Assembly: GCA_900768915.1 (NCBI GenBank)
Contig: CAAGEQ010000038.1
Location: forward strand, 1 to 64,000
Reading direction: 5' to 3'
Source: Candidatus Gastranaerophilales bacterium
GTDB lineage: Bacteria; Cyanobacteriota; Vampirovibrionia; Gastranaerophilales; Gastranaerophilaceae
DNA: 64,000 bases
In this document: positions 18,899 through 27,829 of the stretch, piece after piece
How the letters are laid out: each line of letters begins with the position of its first letter
Numbering within the stretch: the stretch's first letter is position 1
Translations under genes and position numbers: made by a program
Notes under the pieces: model-generated
The model's input: the letters and a program-made list of their open reading frames with translations, nothing else
What the model was told of the DNA's origin: nothing
Databases searched by the model: none

Positions 18899-19783
18899 AT
18901 GAAGAATTTTCAATTTTTAAAATCTAAATATCAAAACACAATGACGGCATGGCTATTTATTTTACCTGCTGTTATTGGAACATTTATATTCATAATTATT
19001 CCAGTAATTTTTTCATTCTCATTAAGTTTCACAAAATGGGATTTGTTAAACGATATTCAATTTGTAGGTTTAGATAATTATAAGTTTATTATAAATGATA
19101 AACTATTTTTAAAAATATTGGGTAACACTTTTGTATATGCTATTTCAGTATCTTTGTTGGGTGTTGTTATACCTTTGATTTTAGCATCTATTTTAAACAC
19201 AAAAATTAGAGGTAGCAATTTTTACAAAACGGCTTATTTTATACCATTTATTACGCCAATGATAGTTATCGCACTTGTATGGCAATGGATATTTGATCCC
19301 AATATTGGTTGTTTGAATCAATTTTTGCATTTACATATAAATTGGTTGTATGACAAGGTATATGCTATGCCGGCATTGATTATTGTATCTGTATGGAAAT
19401 TGATTGGATACAATATGATAATCTTTTTGTCAGGATTTGCAACTATAAACCAAGACTTGCTAGAAGCATCAAAAATTGATGGAGCAAACACTTGGAATAC
19501 GTTTAGACATATCACTATTCCATTGTTGTCATCAACGATATTTTTTGTAATTGTTATAACGTCTATTAGTTCGTTTCAAGTTTTCGACTTAATATATATG
19601 ATGACACAGGGTGGACCTGAGAATAGCACAATGGTACTTGTTTATTCAATCTATAAATACGCATTTGAATACTTTGAAGCTGGCAAAGCAAGTGCGATTG
19701 CATATATCTTATTTGCAATAATATTTGTATTAGTTGTATGCCAATGGAAACTACGCAAAAAAATGGTTTATAACGAAGAATAA
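18899..19783 (+). CDS. sugar ABC transporter permease (MalF/UgpA type), orphan
   Basis: This 294-aa inner-membrane permease has six hydrophobic segments and the EAA loop EASKIDGANTWNTFRHITIPLL that contacts the ATPase. Family members pair with a second permease, a binding protein and an ATPase for uptake of glycerol-3-phosphate or oligosaccharides. None of these is found here; repeat debris follows instead. The frame is intact from signal-like start to end. A TATAAT (18882-18887) lies 11 nt before the ATG, so the leader is at most a few bases. Partners may be elsewhere. Confidence 0.85.
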   Translation: MKNFQFLKSKYQNTMTAWLFILPAVIGTFIFIIIPVIFSFSLSFTKWDLLNDIQFVGLDNYKFIINDKLFLKILGNTFVYAISVSLLGVVIPLILASILNTKIRGSNFYKTAYFIPFITPMIVIALVWQWIFDPNIGCLNQFLHLHINWLYDKVYAMPALIIVSVWKLIGYNMIIFLSGFATINQDLLEASKIDGANTWNTFRHITIPLLSSTIFFVIVITSISSFQVFDLIYMMTQGGPENSTMVLVYSIYKYAFEYFEAGKASAIAYILFAIIFVLVVCQWKLRKKMVYNEE

Positions 19784-20216
19784 AGTATTCAAGACAGTTT
19801 TAAAATCTATTTAAATTTTTAATTTGCTTGATTATTTCGCAACATTTCTTTGACCGCAAAACGAATTTTTGGTAGGGCGAAGGCAAAAGCCTAGCCCGTA
19901 ACGTGGAACAGAACCACGTTTCTGCGACTAGCCAAATAATTCAAGAAGAAAATGAAAATAAGAATTTAACAAATAAAAAAATAAAGAGATTCCGAAATAA
20001 ATTCGGAATGACGAAAACCAACGGTCATGCTGAACTCGTTTCAGCATCTCTTCTTATTAGATTCCAAAACTATCTTGGATTATTGCTTCACTTACCTCTC
20101 ACAAAATAATACTTAATTATTTTGCTCGGCAGAGTACAAAATCCACAAATTCGGAATGACTCTACACTAGATTACTTCATCATCGCAACTTCTCATAAAA
20201 TAACATAATACAAACA
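19784..20216. repeat. repeat-derived intergenic region
   Basis: No gene is supported. The stretch holds hairpin-forming blocks: a tagggc...gccc stem at about 19872-19896, a 7-bp stem around aacgtgg/ccacgtt (about 19899-19921), an attccgaa/ttcggaat unit and an atgctgaa/ttcagcat unit (about 19988-20050). The last two match the 73-74 bp repeats at 23174. A short frame at 19903-20109 is a translation of the repeats. Confidence 0.6.
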
Positions 20217-20253
20217 ATACCCCAGATATTGAATGTTTCAATATCTGGGGTAT
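20217..20253. terminator. 17-bp perfect hairpin after the 434-aa gene
   Basis: Arms ataccccagatattgaa and its complement are separated by a 3-nt loop. It lies 20 bp past the stop of the minus-strand gene. The T tract is weak on either strand, but stem length supports a terminator. Confidence 0.65.
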
Positions 20254-20272
20254 GTTAATAAAACTATTCATA

Positions 20273-21577
20273 TTATGCAGCGGCACCGGCTGAAACAGGT
20301 GAACCACCACCATCTTTATCGTCGTCTTTATCATCTTTTTTAGGAGTAGTAGGTAATGCACCTTTTGTTTGTACTGCTTTGTTTGCTTTTTCTTTTGCTT
20401 CACCTTGTGATTCTGTTGATGATTCATCTGCAGCATCAAATGTTTCTGTGGTTGATTCAACATATCCTGCTTGACCTTCAATCGTTTCATTTAATGAATC
20501 AATATGACCTTGCATATCATCACCAGCAGAACCACATTTAAATTCAGTAGATGCTGTTGACCACATATTTTTAGAAGTAAGTCCCATCATTACAGTTGCA
20601 GCAGTCCACAAAACTACAGAAGCTATAGCCGGTGCCCCATCAACAGGTATACCAGCTGCCCAAATTTTAGGTATTGCACCTACAATAGTAGCAATTGTTA
20701 ATAATGCAGTTGTGGCAGTAGCCAAAGTAGCATTAACGGTTGCTAAAGCCCCCATGCCTTTACCTTGTTTTAAGAAATCAGATACAGATTGCCCTGCTTC
20801 ACTTACGCCAAGAGATTCAGCATTTGCAGCATTATATTCATCTAATCGACCTTTTGTTTCATCCATTTCATCAGTTTGACCAGACAAATCCATTTCTTCA
20901 ATTTGTTTCATTTGAGCTTTAATTCTCTCAACACCGGCTTTATCACCAGCAGCTTGAGCCGCAGCCAAATCTACTTGTAATGATGCCATTTGAGATGTAT
21001 TTGTATTAACAGTCAATGTATATTCTTCTGATTGTTTTTGGTACAAATCCATATCATCATTCATCATATCCATTGTATCTAACAATGCACTTGTATAACC
21101 ATCAATAGTTGAATTTGTGCTATCAGCTTCATCACATCTTGCTTTTCTATCTTTCAAAGATGTATCAAAGAAATATGACATTGTTAATGCTAATGCAGCA
21201 GCTGCAGCAGATGGTATAGCCGAAGCCAATGATGTAAAACCATTCGTCTTCGCAGTGCTAGTCAATTTAGTCATACCACCACATATTGCAACAATTGTTC
21301 CTGCTAATGCTCCTGCAGTACCAACAGTCTGAGCAGTTGCATTTAAACCATTCGCACTTTTATCAGTTCCATCTGTGTTAATTTTATCGCTACCTGCTTT
21401 TTTACTTACATCAGTATCATAAGATACCTCGTCAATTTCTTCAGGGGTTAAGAAATTTTCACAGTATTTTTGTTGAGCAGGACTTAAGTTAACCTCACCT
21501 TTTTTATATTTGGTGTAGATTTCCTTTGCGTTTCCGCTTGTTATGTTACCATATCCATCAACTGGTGCTACGCCCAT
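20273..21577 (-). CDS. translocator-like coiled-coil membrane protein
   Basis: This 434-aa protein fits no family I can name. Its layout is a 75-residue polar N-terminus and a hydrophobic, Ala/Gly-rich segment pair (about 80-145). Then come a coiled coil (about 165-250), a second hydrophobic pair (about 275-345) and a long acidic, low-complexity tail with a KKDDKDDDKDGGG run. This resembles type III translocators (IpaB/YopB style) in architecture only. It has no Sec signal peptide. GAGG lies before the ATG. The composite regulon element copy 2 lies 30 bp upstream, tying it to the genes at 11078 and 50339. Secretion is an inference. Confidence 0.65.
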   Translation of the reverse strand: MGVAPVDGYGNITSGNAKEIYTKYKKGEVNLSPAQQKYCENFLTPEEIDEVSYDTDVSKKAGSDKINTDGTDKSANGLNATAQTVGTAGALAGTIVAICGGMTKLTSTAKTNGFTSLASAIPSAAAAALALTMSYFFDTSLKDRKARCDEADSTNSTIDGYTSALLDTMDMMNDDMDLYQKQSEEYTLTVNTNTSQMASLQVDLAAAQAAGDKAGVERIKAQMKQIEEMDLSGQTDEMDETKGRLDEYNAANAESLGVSEAGQSVSDFLKQGKGMGALATVNATLATATTALLTIATIVGAIPKIWAAGIPVDGAPAIASVVLWTAATVMMGLTSKNMWSTASTEFKCGSAGDDMQGHIDSLNETIEGQAGYVESTTETFDAADESSTESQGEAKEKANKAVQTKGALPTTPKKDDKDDDKDGGGSPVSAGAAA

Positions 21578-21607
21578 TTTATTACCTCTTTATTAATATA
21601 GACTCAC

Positions 21608-21669
21608 TCTTACATGTATATAAAGGTTTTGGAAGGTATTCCAATTTCACAATTCGTATTTTTTGTTAC
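21608..21669 (-). promoter_or_regulatory. composite regulon element, copy 2
   Basis: On the minus strand: GTAAC (21665-21669), 15 bp, TGAAAT (21644-21649), 18 bp, then CTTTATATACATGTAAGA (21608-21625), 30 bp before the ATG. The 18-bp spacer contains a short palindrome (ttggaa/ttccaa). Confidence 0.65.
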
Positions 21670-21744
21670 AAAGTTTACAAAAGAAAATAGAACATTAAAC
21701 GCATAAAATACTTTATGCTAAAATTGAAAAAGGGGGATATTTTC

Positions 21745-22395
21745 TTGAAAAAAGTATTATCAGCAAAAGATGCAATTAATCTAATCAAAGACGGTGCAAC
21801 TATCATGATTGGGGGTTTCCTTAGTTGTGGAGCACCTGACAAACTTATTGATGAACTTGTTAATCAAAACATTCACGATTTAACAATAATCTCCAATGAT
21901 ACATCTTTCCCAGATGCTGATAAAGGAAAACTTATCGTTAACAAACAAGTTAAAAAACTAATCACCTCTCACATCGGCACAAACCCTGAAACTGGCAGAC
22001 AAATGCACACAGGCGAACTTGATGTTGAACTTGTACCAATGGGTACACTAATTGAACGTATAAGAGCAAAAGGTGCCGGACTTGGTGGTGTCCTTACTCC
22101 AACAGGTGTTGGCACAGTAATAGAAGAAGGTAAGCACACAATGGAAATTGATGGTAAAAAATTCATCTTCGAAAAACCAATCAGTGCTGATTTCTCTCTA
22201 ATATACGGAACAAAAGTTGATAAACATGGCAACGTAGGATTCTTTGGAACAACAAGAAACCTTAATACAATAATGGCAACAGCAGCAGAAACTGTAATTG
22301 TACAAGCAGATGAATTAGTTGATTGCCTTGATCCAAATGAAGTAATTATCCCTGGAATATTTATAGATTACGTTGTAACAAAAGAGGATAAATAA
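21745..22395 (+). CDS. 3-oxoacid CoA-transferase subunit A
   Basis: This 216-aa alpha subunit of a class I CoA-transferase moves CoA between acetoacetyl/acyl-CoA and succinate or acetate. The glycine-rich IMIGGFLSCGAPDKLIDELV and the TPTGVGT and EGKHT region are present. I chose the TTG at 21745, preceded at 9 nt by GGGGG, because it gives the family's usual start (KKVLSAKDA) and length; an ATG at 21715 is also in frame and sits 5 nt after a TAAAAT. It is immediately followed by subunit B. Confidence 0.88.
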   Translation: MKKVLSAKDAINLIKDGATIMIGGFLSCGAPDKLIDELVNQNIHDLTIISNDTSFPDADKGKLIVNKQVKKLITSHIGTNPETGRQMHTGELDVELVPMGTLIERIRAKGAGLGGVLTPTGVGTVIEEGKHTMEIDGKKFIFEKPISADFSLIYGTKVDKHGNVGFFGTTRNLNTIMATAAETVIVQADELVDCLDPNEVIIPGIFIDYVVTKEDK

Positions 22396-23076
22396 ATGGA
22401 AGTTATGGCTCAAGAATTATCAAAACAACAAATTCATACAATCATTGCAAAACGTGCTGCAAAAGAATTTAAAGCAGGCGATGTTGTAACTCTTGGTATT
22501 GGTTTGCCAACAGAAGTAGCAAACTACGTTCCAGAAGAATTAAACGTAACATTCCAATCTGAAAACGGTTTGTTAGGTCTTGGCAAAGACCAACCAAAAG
22601 ATAACATAGACACACGTATCATCAATGCTGGTGGTGGTTATGTAGAAGCAAAAGAAGGTGCGTGTTTCTACGATTCTCCAATGGCATTCACAATGATGAG
22701 AGGTGGTCACATCGATGCGACTGTCTTAGGTGCTTTGCAAGTCGATGAAGAAGGCAGTCTTGCAAACTGGATGATTCCAGGAAAATTCATTCCAGGAATG
22801 GGTGGTGCAATGGATTTGGTCGTTGGTGCAAAACGAGTAATCGTTGTTATGGAACACCTTTCTAAAGGTCAAATAAAAATCGTTAAAAAATGTAATTTAC
22901 CTCTAACTGCATACAAAGAAGTTAACCTTATCATAACAGAACGTTGTGTAATGCAAGTTACAGACAATGGTTTAGTCTTAACAGAAATCAATCCAATGTT
23001 TACGGTTGATGATATAAGAAACACCGTTTCAGCAGACTTCACAGTAAGCGACGATTTAAAAAATATGGAAATATAA
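22396..23076 (+). CDS. 3-oxoacid CoA-transferase subunit B
   Basis: This 226-aa beta subunit carries the catalytic Glu in SENGLLG, which forms the glutamyl-CoA thioester, plus VTLGIGLPTEVANYVP and the GGHIDATVLGALQVDE segment. It starts at the base after the subunit A stop codon, with GAGG 8 nt upstream, so the two are co-translated as an A2B2 enzyme. Likely roles are short-chain fatty acid or ketone-body use. No thiolase or dehydrogenase is adjacent, so direction and substrate remain open. Confidence 0.92.
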   Translation: MEVMAQELSKQQIHTIIAKRAAKEFKAGDVVTLGIGLPTEVANYVPEELNVTFQSENGLLGLGKDQPKDNIDTRIINAGGGYVEAKEGACFYDSPMAFTMMRGGHIDATVLGALQVDEEGSLANWMIPGKFIPGMGGAMDLVVGAKRVIVVMEHLSKGQIKIVKKCNLPLTAYKEVNLIITERCVMQVTDNGLVLTEINPMFTVDDIRNTVSADFTVSDDLKNMEI

Positions 23077-23173
23077 AATATAGTTTAATGTTGGTTTATT
23101 AAAAATAAATACTTAACTTGTTTAAGTATCTATTTTTATAGATATTAAAATAAAGTCAAAATAATATTTAATA

Positions 23174-23499
23174 GTCATGCTGAATTTATTTTAACATCTA
23201 TTTAAAAGAGATTCCGAAACAAGTTCGGAATGACTCAAAAGTAATAAGTCATGCTGAACTCGTTTCAGCATCTATTTAAAAAAGATTCCGAAACAAGTTC
23301 GGAATGACTCAAAAGTAATAGTCATGCTGAATTTATTTCAGCATCTATTTAAAAGAGATTCCGAAACAAGTTCGGAATGACTCAAAAGTAATAAGTCATG
23401 CTGAATTTATTTCAGCATCTATTTAAAAAAGATTCCGAAACAAGTTCGGAATGACTCAAAAGTAATAAGTCATGCTGAACTCGTTTCAGCATCTATTGT
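23174..23499. repeat. tandem array of 73-74 bp hairpin repeats
   Basis: Units start at 23174, 23248, 23321, 23395 and 23469 (four full, one partial). Each has two hairpins: gtcatgctgaa...ttcagcat and attccgaa...ttcggaatgac. Units differ mainly in the loop (ctcg or ttta). Single copies or halves recur near 19988-20050 and 29790. There are no unique spacers, so this is not CRISPR. Confidence 0.85.
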
Positions 23500-23751
23500 T
23501 TAAAATAAATCTTTCGCTGAGATTTGGTAATTATGCATAATTAGCATCACCTTTCGGTCGCAATAAACGGCACCGTTCAAATTCAAATCAAAAAACGTGG
23601 TTTTGATTATAAATTGTCACCTCTCACTTTCGTTCGTACATCTGCTCCCTCTGCTCAAGATGACAATAATAATGTCATAATATATTTATTCTGTACATTC
23701 TATGTACTCAACAACTATTATAAGTAAATGTCCTATTATATCGAAATATTT
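23500..23751. other. gene-free stretch with degenerate repeat remnants
   Basis: Short islands of higher GC (cacctttcggtcgcaataaacgg; cacctctcactttcgttcg) suggest decayed repeats or remnants of a coding sequence. I find no frame with a start and ribosome binding site. Confidence 0.4.
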
Positions 23752-24009
23752 CTATTGTTCGCCAAAAGTCATTTGTGAAGATATCTCTGCAACGATTCTA
23801 GAAACATCTGCACCACCAAATGCAACCTCTAAAATAAGTTGTGAATTAATCAACAAAGTTTCTCTATATTCCATAGAATCAACATCTACTACGCTAAATT
23901 CGATGAAATCATCTCCTACAAATTCCAATTTGCCATATTCATTACCTGACACCCAACGTAAGAACATGTACTGTTTTTCAAACTCTTTTAATCTCTCTAA
24001 CATTCTCAT
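23752..24009 (-). CDS. small conserved-looking hypothetical protein (85 aa)
   Basis: The N-terminal third is helical and charged (MLERLKEFEKQYMFLRWV). The rest is beta-rich (KLEFVGDDFIEFSVVDVDS) and ends in a helix. The strand pattern is reminiscent of an Sm-like or barrel fold, but this is only a guess. There is no membrane segment. The ATG follows aggttagaaa; TATAAT lies about 25 bp upstream on the minus strand. Repeat-rich sequence flanks both sides. Confidence 0.55.
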   Translation of the reverse strand: MRMLERLKEFEKQYMFLRWVSGNEYGKLEFVGDDFIEFSVVDVDSMEYRETLLINSQLILEVAFGGADVSRIVAEISSQMTFGEQ

Positions 24010-24154
24010 TTTCTAACCTGCACTGTCTACATTATATATTTTAGCGATTTTTTTAATAAAGTCAAAAATTTTATGACATGTTTATACAAAATTTATAATA
24101 TAATACGAAATATTATAGTTTTTTCAGAGAAAATATGTCCAACCTACAGTTTTT

Positions 24155-24171
24155 GTCAGGCAAAGCCTGAC
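24155..24171. repeat. short palindromic repeat (gtcaggc/gcctgac)
   Basis: A 7-bp GC-rich stem with loop aaa stands out in AT-rich surroundings, flanked by ctaca on both sides. It resembles scattered intergenic palindromes. The gap 24010-24316 otherwise holds only the terminator below. Confidence 0.5.
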
Positions 24172-24264
24172 CTACAATTTATATAACTAAAATATAGAAT
24201 AAAAGACGGTTTGATTAAAACCTTAGTAAAAGACATTATCATAAGCAAAAAAACAATATTAAAG

Positions 24265-24299
24265 ACAAAAGACCTTGAGAAAATCTCAAGGTCTTTTGT
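24265..24299. terminator. terminator of the helicase gene
   Basis: A perfect 16-bp stem (acaaaagaccttgaga and complement, loop aaa) lies 17 bp past the minus-strand stop at 24317. Confidence 0.85.
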
Positions 24300-24316
24300 T
24301 TTATAAATAATAATAA

Positions 24317-26689
24317 TTATTCTTCATCGCCTTCTGCTATATCTTCATTCTTTGCAGGTTCTCTGTTAATTAATTCTAGAGATTCTTTGATTGTATCTGA
24401 CAAGTTTTCGTAATATTTTCTATCACTTGTTTTTTCTGAAATTTCAGCACCTGTTTGAGCAATTTCGTCCATTTGTTTCAACAAATCAGAAGTCATCATA
24501 ATTTCTCTAAACAATGTACCTTCATCTCTGATACTTTTCTTCATATCACCAGAATATAATTCTTTCCAGTTTTCAGTTGATGCATCTGATTTACTATTCA
24601 AATCTGCCCAACTATATATGTGTTTAATAGCATTACTATTTGCTTTCAATTCACGATTACCTTGTTTTGAATAAATATTCTTATTATAATCTTCAACTTT
24701 AGCATTCATTGAATTGTTCAATTCAACCATTCTGTCATCGTCCATATCAAATTCTGTGAATTTTTGTGGGAAATCGGTCTTAGGAACATTTTCCAAGTTT
24801 GCAAGACCTGCAGCATAACCTGCTAACTGAATTGGATCTAAATCAGCCAATTCTTTACTTGCAATGCTATCAATTACAGGAATTTGTTCATAACCGTTAA
24901 TTTTCGTTAATAATACACCTTTATCTGTTAGGTTGTTGTCTTTGTCTAAGTAGTCATAATGTTTTAAAACATCTTCTTTTTCTTCAAATTCATCAACCAT
25001 TTTCTTAGCATTTTCATTTCTTATAGATTTATCTTCGTCATAAGCACGAAGTGATTTTCTAAAAATTGGTTCCAATGCTTTTTTATCACGATATGTATCA
25101 TCTGCTGTTGCTACAAACGCATAATCTATTTTGAAATGGCTATCAATATCATTTGATGGAGTACTAATCAAACTATTAAATTTCTTCGCTTGAGATTTGT
25201 TAGAAGCCATTACATAACAGTAACCTTTTGTATCGATACCACGTCTTCCGGCACGTCCTGCCATTTGGTGAAATTCATTTGGTGATACGTATCTTTTATG
25301 GTCATCACCATCTGGATTGTCAGTTGGTTTTCTTACACCACTAATTACTGTTGAACGAGCAGGCATATTGATACCAGCAGATAATGTTTCTGTTGAAATA
25401 ACTGCTTTTAATAATTTCTTTTGGAATAATTCTTCAACAAGTTCTTTTTGGTCTGGTAACATGCCAGCATTATGCAAAGCATAACCTTTTTCTAATGCAT
25501 CAAAATCCATTGATTCGCCAAGATATTTACCATCTGCTTTGAATTGTTGAACAGTTCTTTTTATTTGTTGAGATTCTTTGTTTGTAGTTAGTTTAGGGCC
25601 ATTGTCTTTTAAATAAGACATTGTTGCACGTCCTTCACGTTTGCTGAAGATAAAGAATATTGCAGGTAATTTATCTTCTCTTTGAAGTTTTTCTACAACA
25701 TCAACGTAACTTTCTTTCGATGGCATAGCACTATCAGATTGTGCAATTTGATTTGCTTTACGTTTTGCCCTCGCACGGTCGGCTTTTGAGCCACCGCCAC
25801 CACCACGTTTTTGTTGTGGTTTAACGTTCAATACTTCAAATTCTAATGGAACATGTCTATTTTCACTTGGTACATTTACTAATACTGTGTGAACACCTTC
25901 ATTTTTTGCTCTATAATTTTTGTCCGGAGTTACCTTTTCAGAAAGTGCATGACCTTTAGTTTTAGCCATCCAGTCAGTAATTTTTTCAGGGTTAGCCATT
26001 GTTCCTGATAATGATAATATTTGTGTATGTGGGTCCGTAAACATTATTGCTTGTTCCCAAACACCACCTCTATCGTTGTCACCTAAATAATGTAATTCAT
26101 CAAATACAACTGTTTGCAAGTTGTCAAGAAGAGGATTTTGTTCTTTCATTCTATCTTGAACGACCATATTCCTATAAACTTCTGTTGTCATAATTACAAT
26201 AGGGGCATCTTTATTAACCTTTTTATCGCCAGTAATCAAACCAACGTTTTCTTTACCGTATATTTTTTGGAACTCTCTGATTTTATCGTTACTTAATGCT
26301 TTTAATGGAGTTGTGTAGAAAGTTTTCTTTCCGTCTTCCATATTTTTATTGATAATATAATGAGCAATAGCAGTTTTACCAGTACCTGTAGGTGCAGTTA
26401 CTATTACGTCATTACCTTCATATAAATTTTCTGCAGCTGCTTTTTGATAAACATCAGCTTGGAAAGGTTTACCTGTGGATTTATCTATCGGTAGATTAAA
26501 ATAGTTATCATTTAATGTTTGAAAATATTTTTTACCTTTAAATGATACTAAAGATTTGTTGAAATAATTTAAATTGTTGATGTTATTAGAACTAATAACA
26601 TTTGTCGCTACCGTAGAAGACTTCACATTTTTGTTATTTTTAACTTCAGTTACGGGGCGGGCTTGATGCAGTTGATTGATAGTTAACAT
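24317..26689 (-). CDS. Ski2-like DExH helicase with FKG leader
   Basis: This 790-aa superfamily 2 helicase has motif I TAPTGTGKT, motif II DELH, motif III SGTMANPEK and motif VI HQMAGRAGRRGID. These are the Ski2/Mtr4 (DExH RNA helicase) signatures. The first 50 residues are Asn-rich and end in SLVSFKGKK before the Q-motif-like region. A Gly-rich, basic insert (GGGGGSKADRARAKRKA) lies between the helicase lobes. The C-terminal 270 residues are helical and charged. Probable role: ATP-driven RNA unwinding in decay or ribosome maturation, but the leader and insert are unlike well-studied members. GGGGG precedes the ATG. Confidence 0.85.
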   Translation of the reverse strand: MLTINQLHQARPVTEVKNNKNVKSSTVATNVISSNNINNLNYFNKSLVSFKGKKYFQTLNDNYFNLPIDKSTGKPFQADVYQKAAAENLYEGNDVIVTAPTGTGKTAIAHYIINKNMEDGKKTFYTTPLKALSNDKIREFQKIYGKENVGLITGDKKVNKDAPIVIMTTEVYRNMVVQDRMKEQNPLLDNLQTVVFDELHYLGDNDRGGVWEQAIMFTDPHTQILSLSGTMANPEKITDWMAKTKGHALSEKVTPDKNYRAKNEGVHTVLVNVPSENRHVPLEFEVLNVKPQQKRGGGGGSKADRARAKRKANQIAQSDSAMPSKESYVDVVEKLQREDKLPAIFFIFSKREGRATMSYLKDNGPKLTTNKESQQIKRTVQQFKADGKYLGESMDFDALEKGYALHNAGMLPDQKELVEELFQKKLLKAVISTETLSAGINMPARSTVISGVRKPTDNPDGDDHKRYVSPNEFHQMAGRAGRRGIDTKGYCYVMASNKSQAKKFNSLISTPSNDIDSHFKIDYAFVATADDTYRDKKALEPIFRKSLRAYDEDKSIRNENAKKMVDEFEEKEDVLKHYDYLDKDNNLTDKGVLLTKINGYEQIPVIDSIASKELADLDPIQLAGYAAGLANLENVPKTDFPQKFTEFDMDDDRMVELNNSMNAKVEDYNKNIYSKQGNRELKANSNAIKHIYSWADLNSKSDASTENWKELYSGDMKKSIRDEGTLFREIMMTSDLLKQMDEIAQTGAEISEKTSDRKYYENLSDTIKESLELINREPAKNEDIAEGDEE

Positions 26690-26767
26690 ATAATTCCCCC
26701 TAATTTATGTAACTGCTTTAACGAAATGAAAGAGATTTTTTTGTTAGTTGCCACATCAAACTTTTAC

Positions 26768-26789
26768 AAAATTTTACATGTAAAATTTT
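26768..26789. promoter_or_regulatory. perfect 22-bp palindrome, likely operator
   Basis: The sequence is aaaattttaca followed by its exact complement, with core TTACATGTAA as at 9744. It sits midway between the divergent starts at 26689 (helicase, minus) and 26878 (plus) and could control both. Confidence 0.55.
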
Positions 26790-26877
26790 CTTGCTATTCA
26801 ACAAACACCTTGAATAATCACTCTATAATGAAAATTTTAGAGTTTACGAACAATAAAAAATTTGTTAAAATAAGGTT

Positions 26878-27144
26878 ATGAAAAACATCAAATTATTAAT
26901 TATAGTTTTATCTATTATGTTTATTAAAAATTATTCTTATGCCTTTTATGATTTCTGTCAATCGCCACAAGAATATAATACTTTTCCAGCATCTTATGAT
27001 TTTAGAACAGAATATTGGAAAGATATTCCATCATATAATACTGATAAAATCCATTATAAATATGGAGAAAAAAATAATCCTACAAATAGAACTTTAATTA
27101 AACAATCTCCAGAATTTAAAAAGAATTATGAGCCGGAAAAATAA
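26878..27144 (+). CDS. small secreted protein (88 aa)
   Basis: An N-terminal signal peptide (hydrophobic 5-18, cleavage near SYAF) precedes about 65 polar residues rich in Tyr, Asn and Pro, with no family match. A TAAAAT at 26866-26871 ends 6 nt before the ATG and TTTACG lies 17 bp further up, so transcription probably starts at the ATG. It is followed by the PilZ gene, which has its own similar promoter. Confidence 0.6.
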   Translation: MKNIKLLIIVLSIMFIKNYSYAFYDFCQSPQEYNTFPASYDFRTEYWKDIPSYNTDKIHYKYGEKNNPTNRTLIKQSPEFKKNYEPEK

Positions 27145-27210
27145 ATTCTTAAAGGCTCTAAAATGGTTTAAATACTTGCTTTTTTACAATGTGTTATTTA
27201 CAATATTTCT

Positions 27211-27807
27211 ATGAATTTATTAAACGAAAAACAAAAAACTAAAGTTATTTCTGAATCAGGTTTAGATTATCTTGATGTCGATTGTTTTATCAAGAAAAAA
27301 TATAATAATAAAATTCTAATTTCATTAACTGCTAATCAAAAAAATGATTTTAAAGATTTTGAAAATGGTTACGATTTAAATGTAAAAGTTTATACACCCA
27401 AAGGACTTGTTATATTTAATTCTAAAGTATTAAAAATAATATCTGCAACAGATATGGAAATATCTTATGATGAAAAATCTGCAAAGATTGAAGATATTAG
27501 AAAAACTCCACGTTATCAATCTAATTGTCCAATAACTATTTTCAGACCGTTATTAGGTAATATTAACACAAATTTAATTGATATTAGTGTAAAAGGTTTA
27601 AGATTTTTTTCGAATATTCCATTAGATGTTAATTCAGAATTTGAAATAATGTTGTATTTATCAGATACTATTGGTAAAATAATATTAACAGGAAAAGTTT
27701 TGGATAAAACAGGTTTGCCTAATGGCATACATCGTATGTTAATAGAAAAAATATCTTATACAGATAGACAAAAATTGGTGGATTATTGTTTATCACTAGC
27801 AAAATAA
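27211..27807 (+). CDS. PilZ-domain c-di-GMP receptor candidate
   Basis: This 198-aa protein has a PilZ domain in its C-terminal half. The RKTPR (RxxxR) motif near residue 98 and DISVKG ([D/N]xSxxG) near 130 are both intact, so c-di-GMP binding is likely. The N-terminal 90 residues form a YcgR-like beta domain (LTANQKNDF... LKIISATDMEISY). YcgR-type proteins link c-di-GMP to motility or surface structures; no flagellar gene is present here. The promoter is leaderless-type: TTGCTT at 27176, 17 bp, TACAAT at 27199-27204, then 6 nt to ATG. Confidence 0.85.
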   Translation: MNLLNEKQKTKVISESGLDYLDVDCFIKKKYNNKILISLTANQKNDFKDFENGYDLNVKVYTPKGLVIFNSKVLKIISATDMEISYDEKSAKIEDIRKTPRYQSNCPITIFRPLLGNINTNLIDISVKGLRFFSNIPLDVNSEFEIMLYLSDTIGKIILTGKVLDKTGLPNGIHRMLIEKISYTDRQKLVDYCLSLAK

Positions 27808-27829
27808 AAACTAAGAATGGAAGAAATAA

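Noticed and set aside
19903..20109. 68-codon plus-strand frame
   Set aside because: It translates the palindromic repeats (HAELVSAS-type peptide typical of such repeats) and has no ribosome site.
23174..23499. Possible CRISPR array
   Set aside because: Units are contiguous 73-74 bp repeats with no unique spacers, and no cas gene is in the window.
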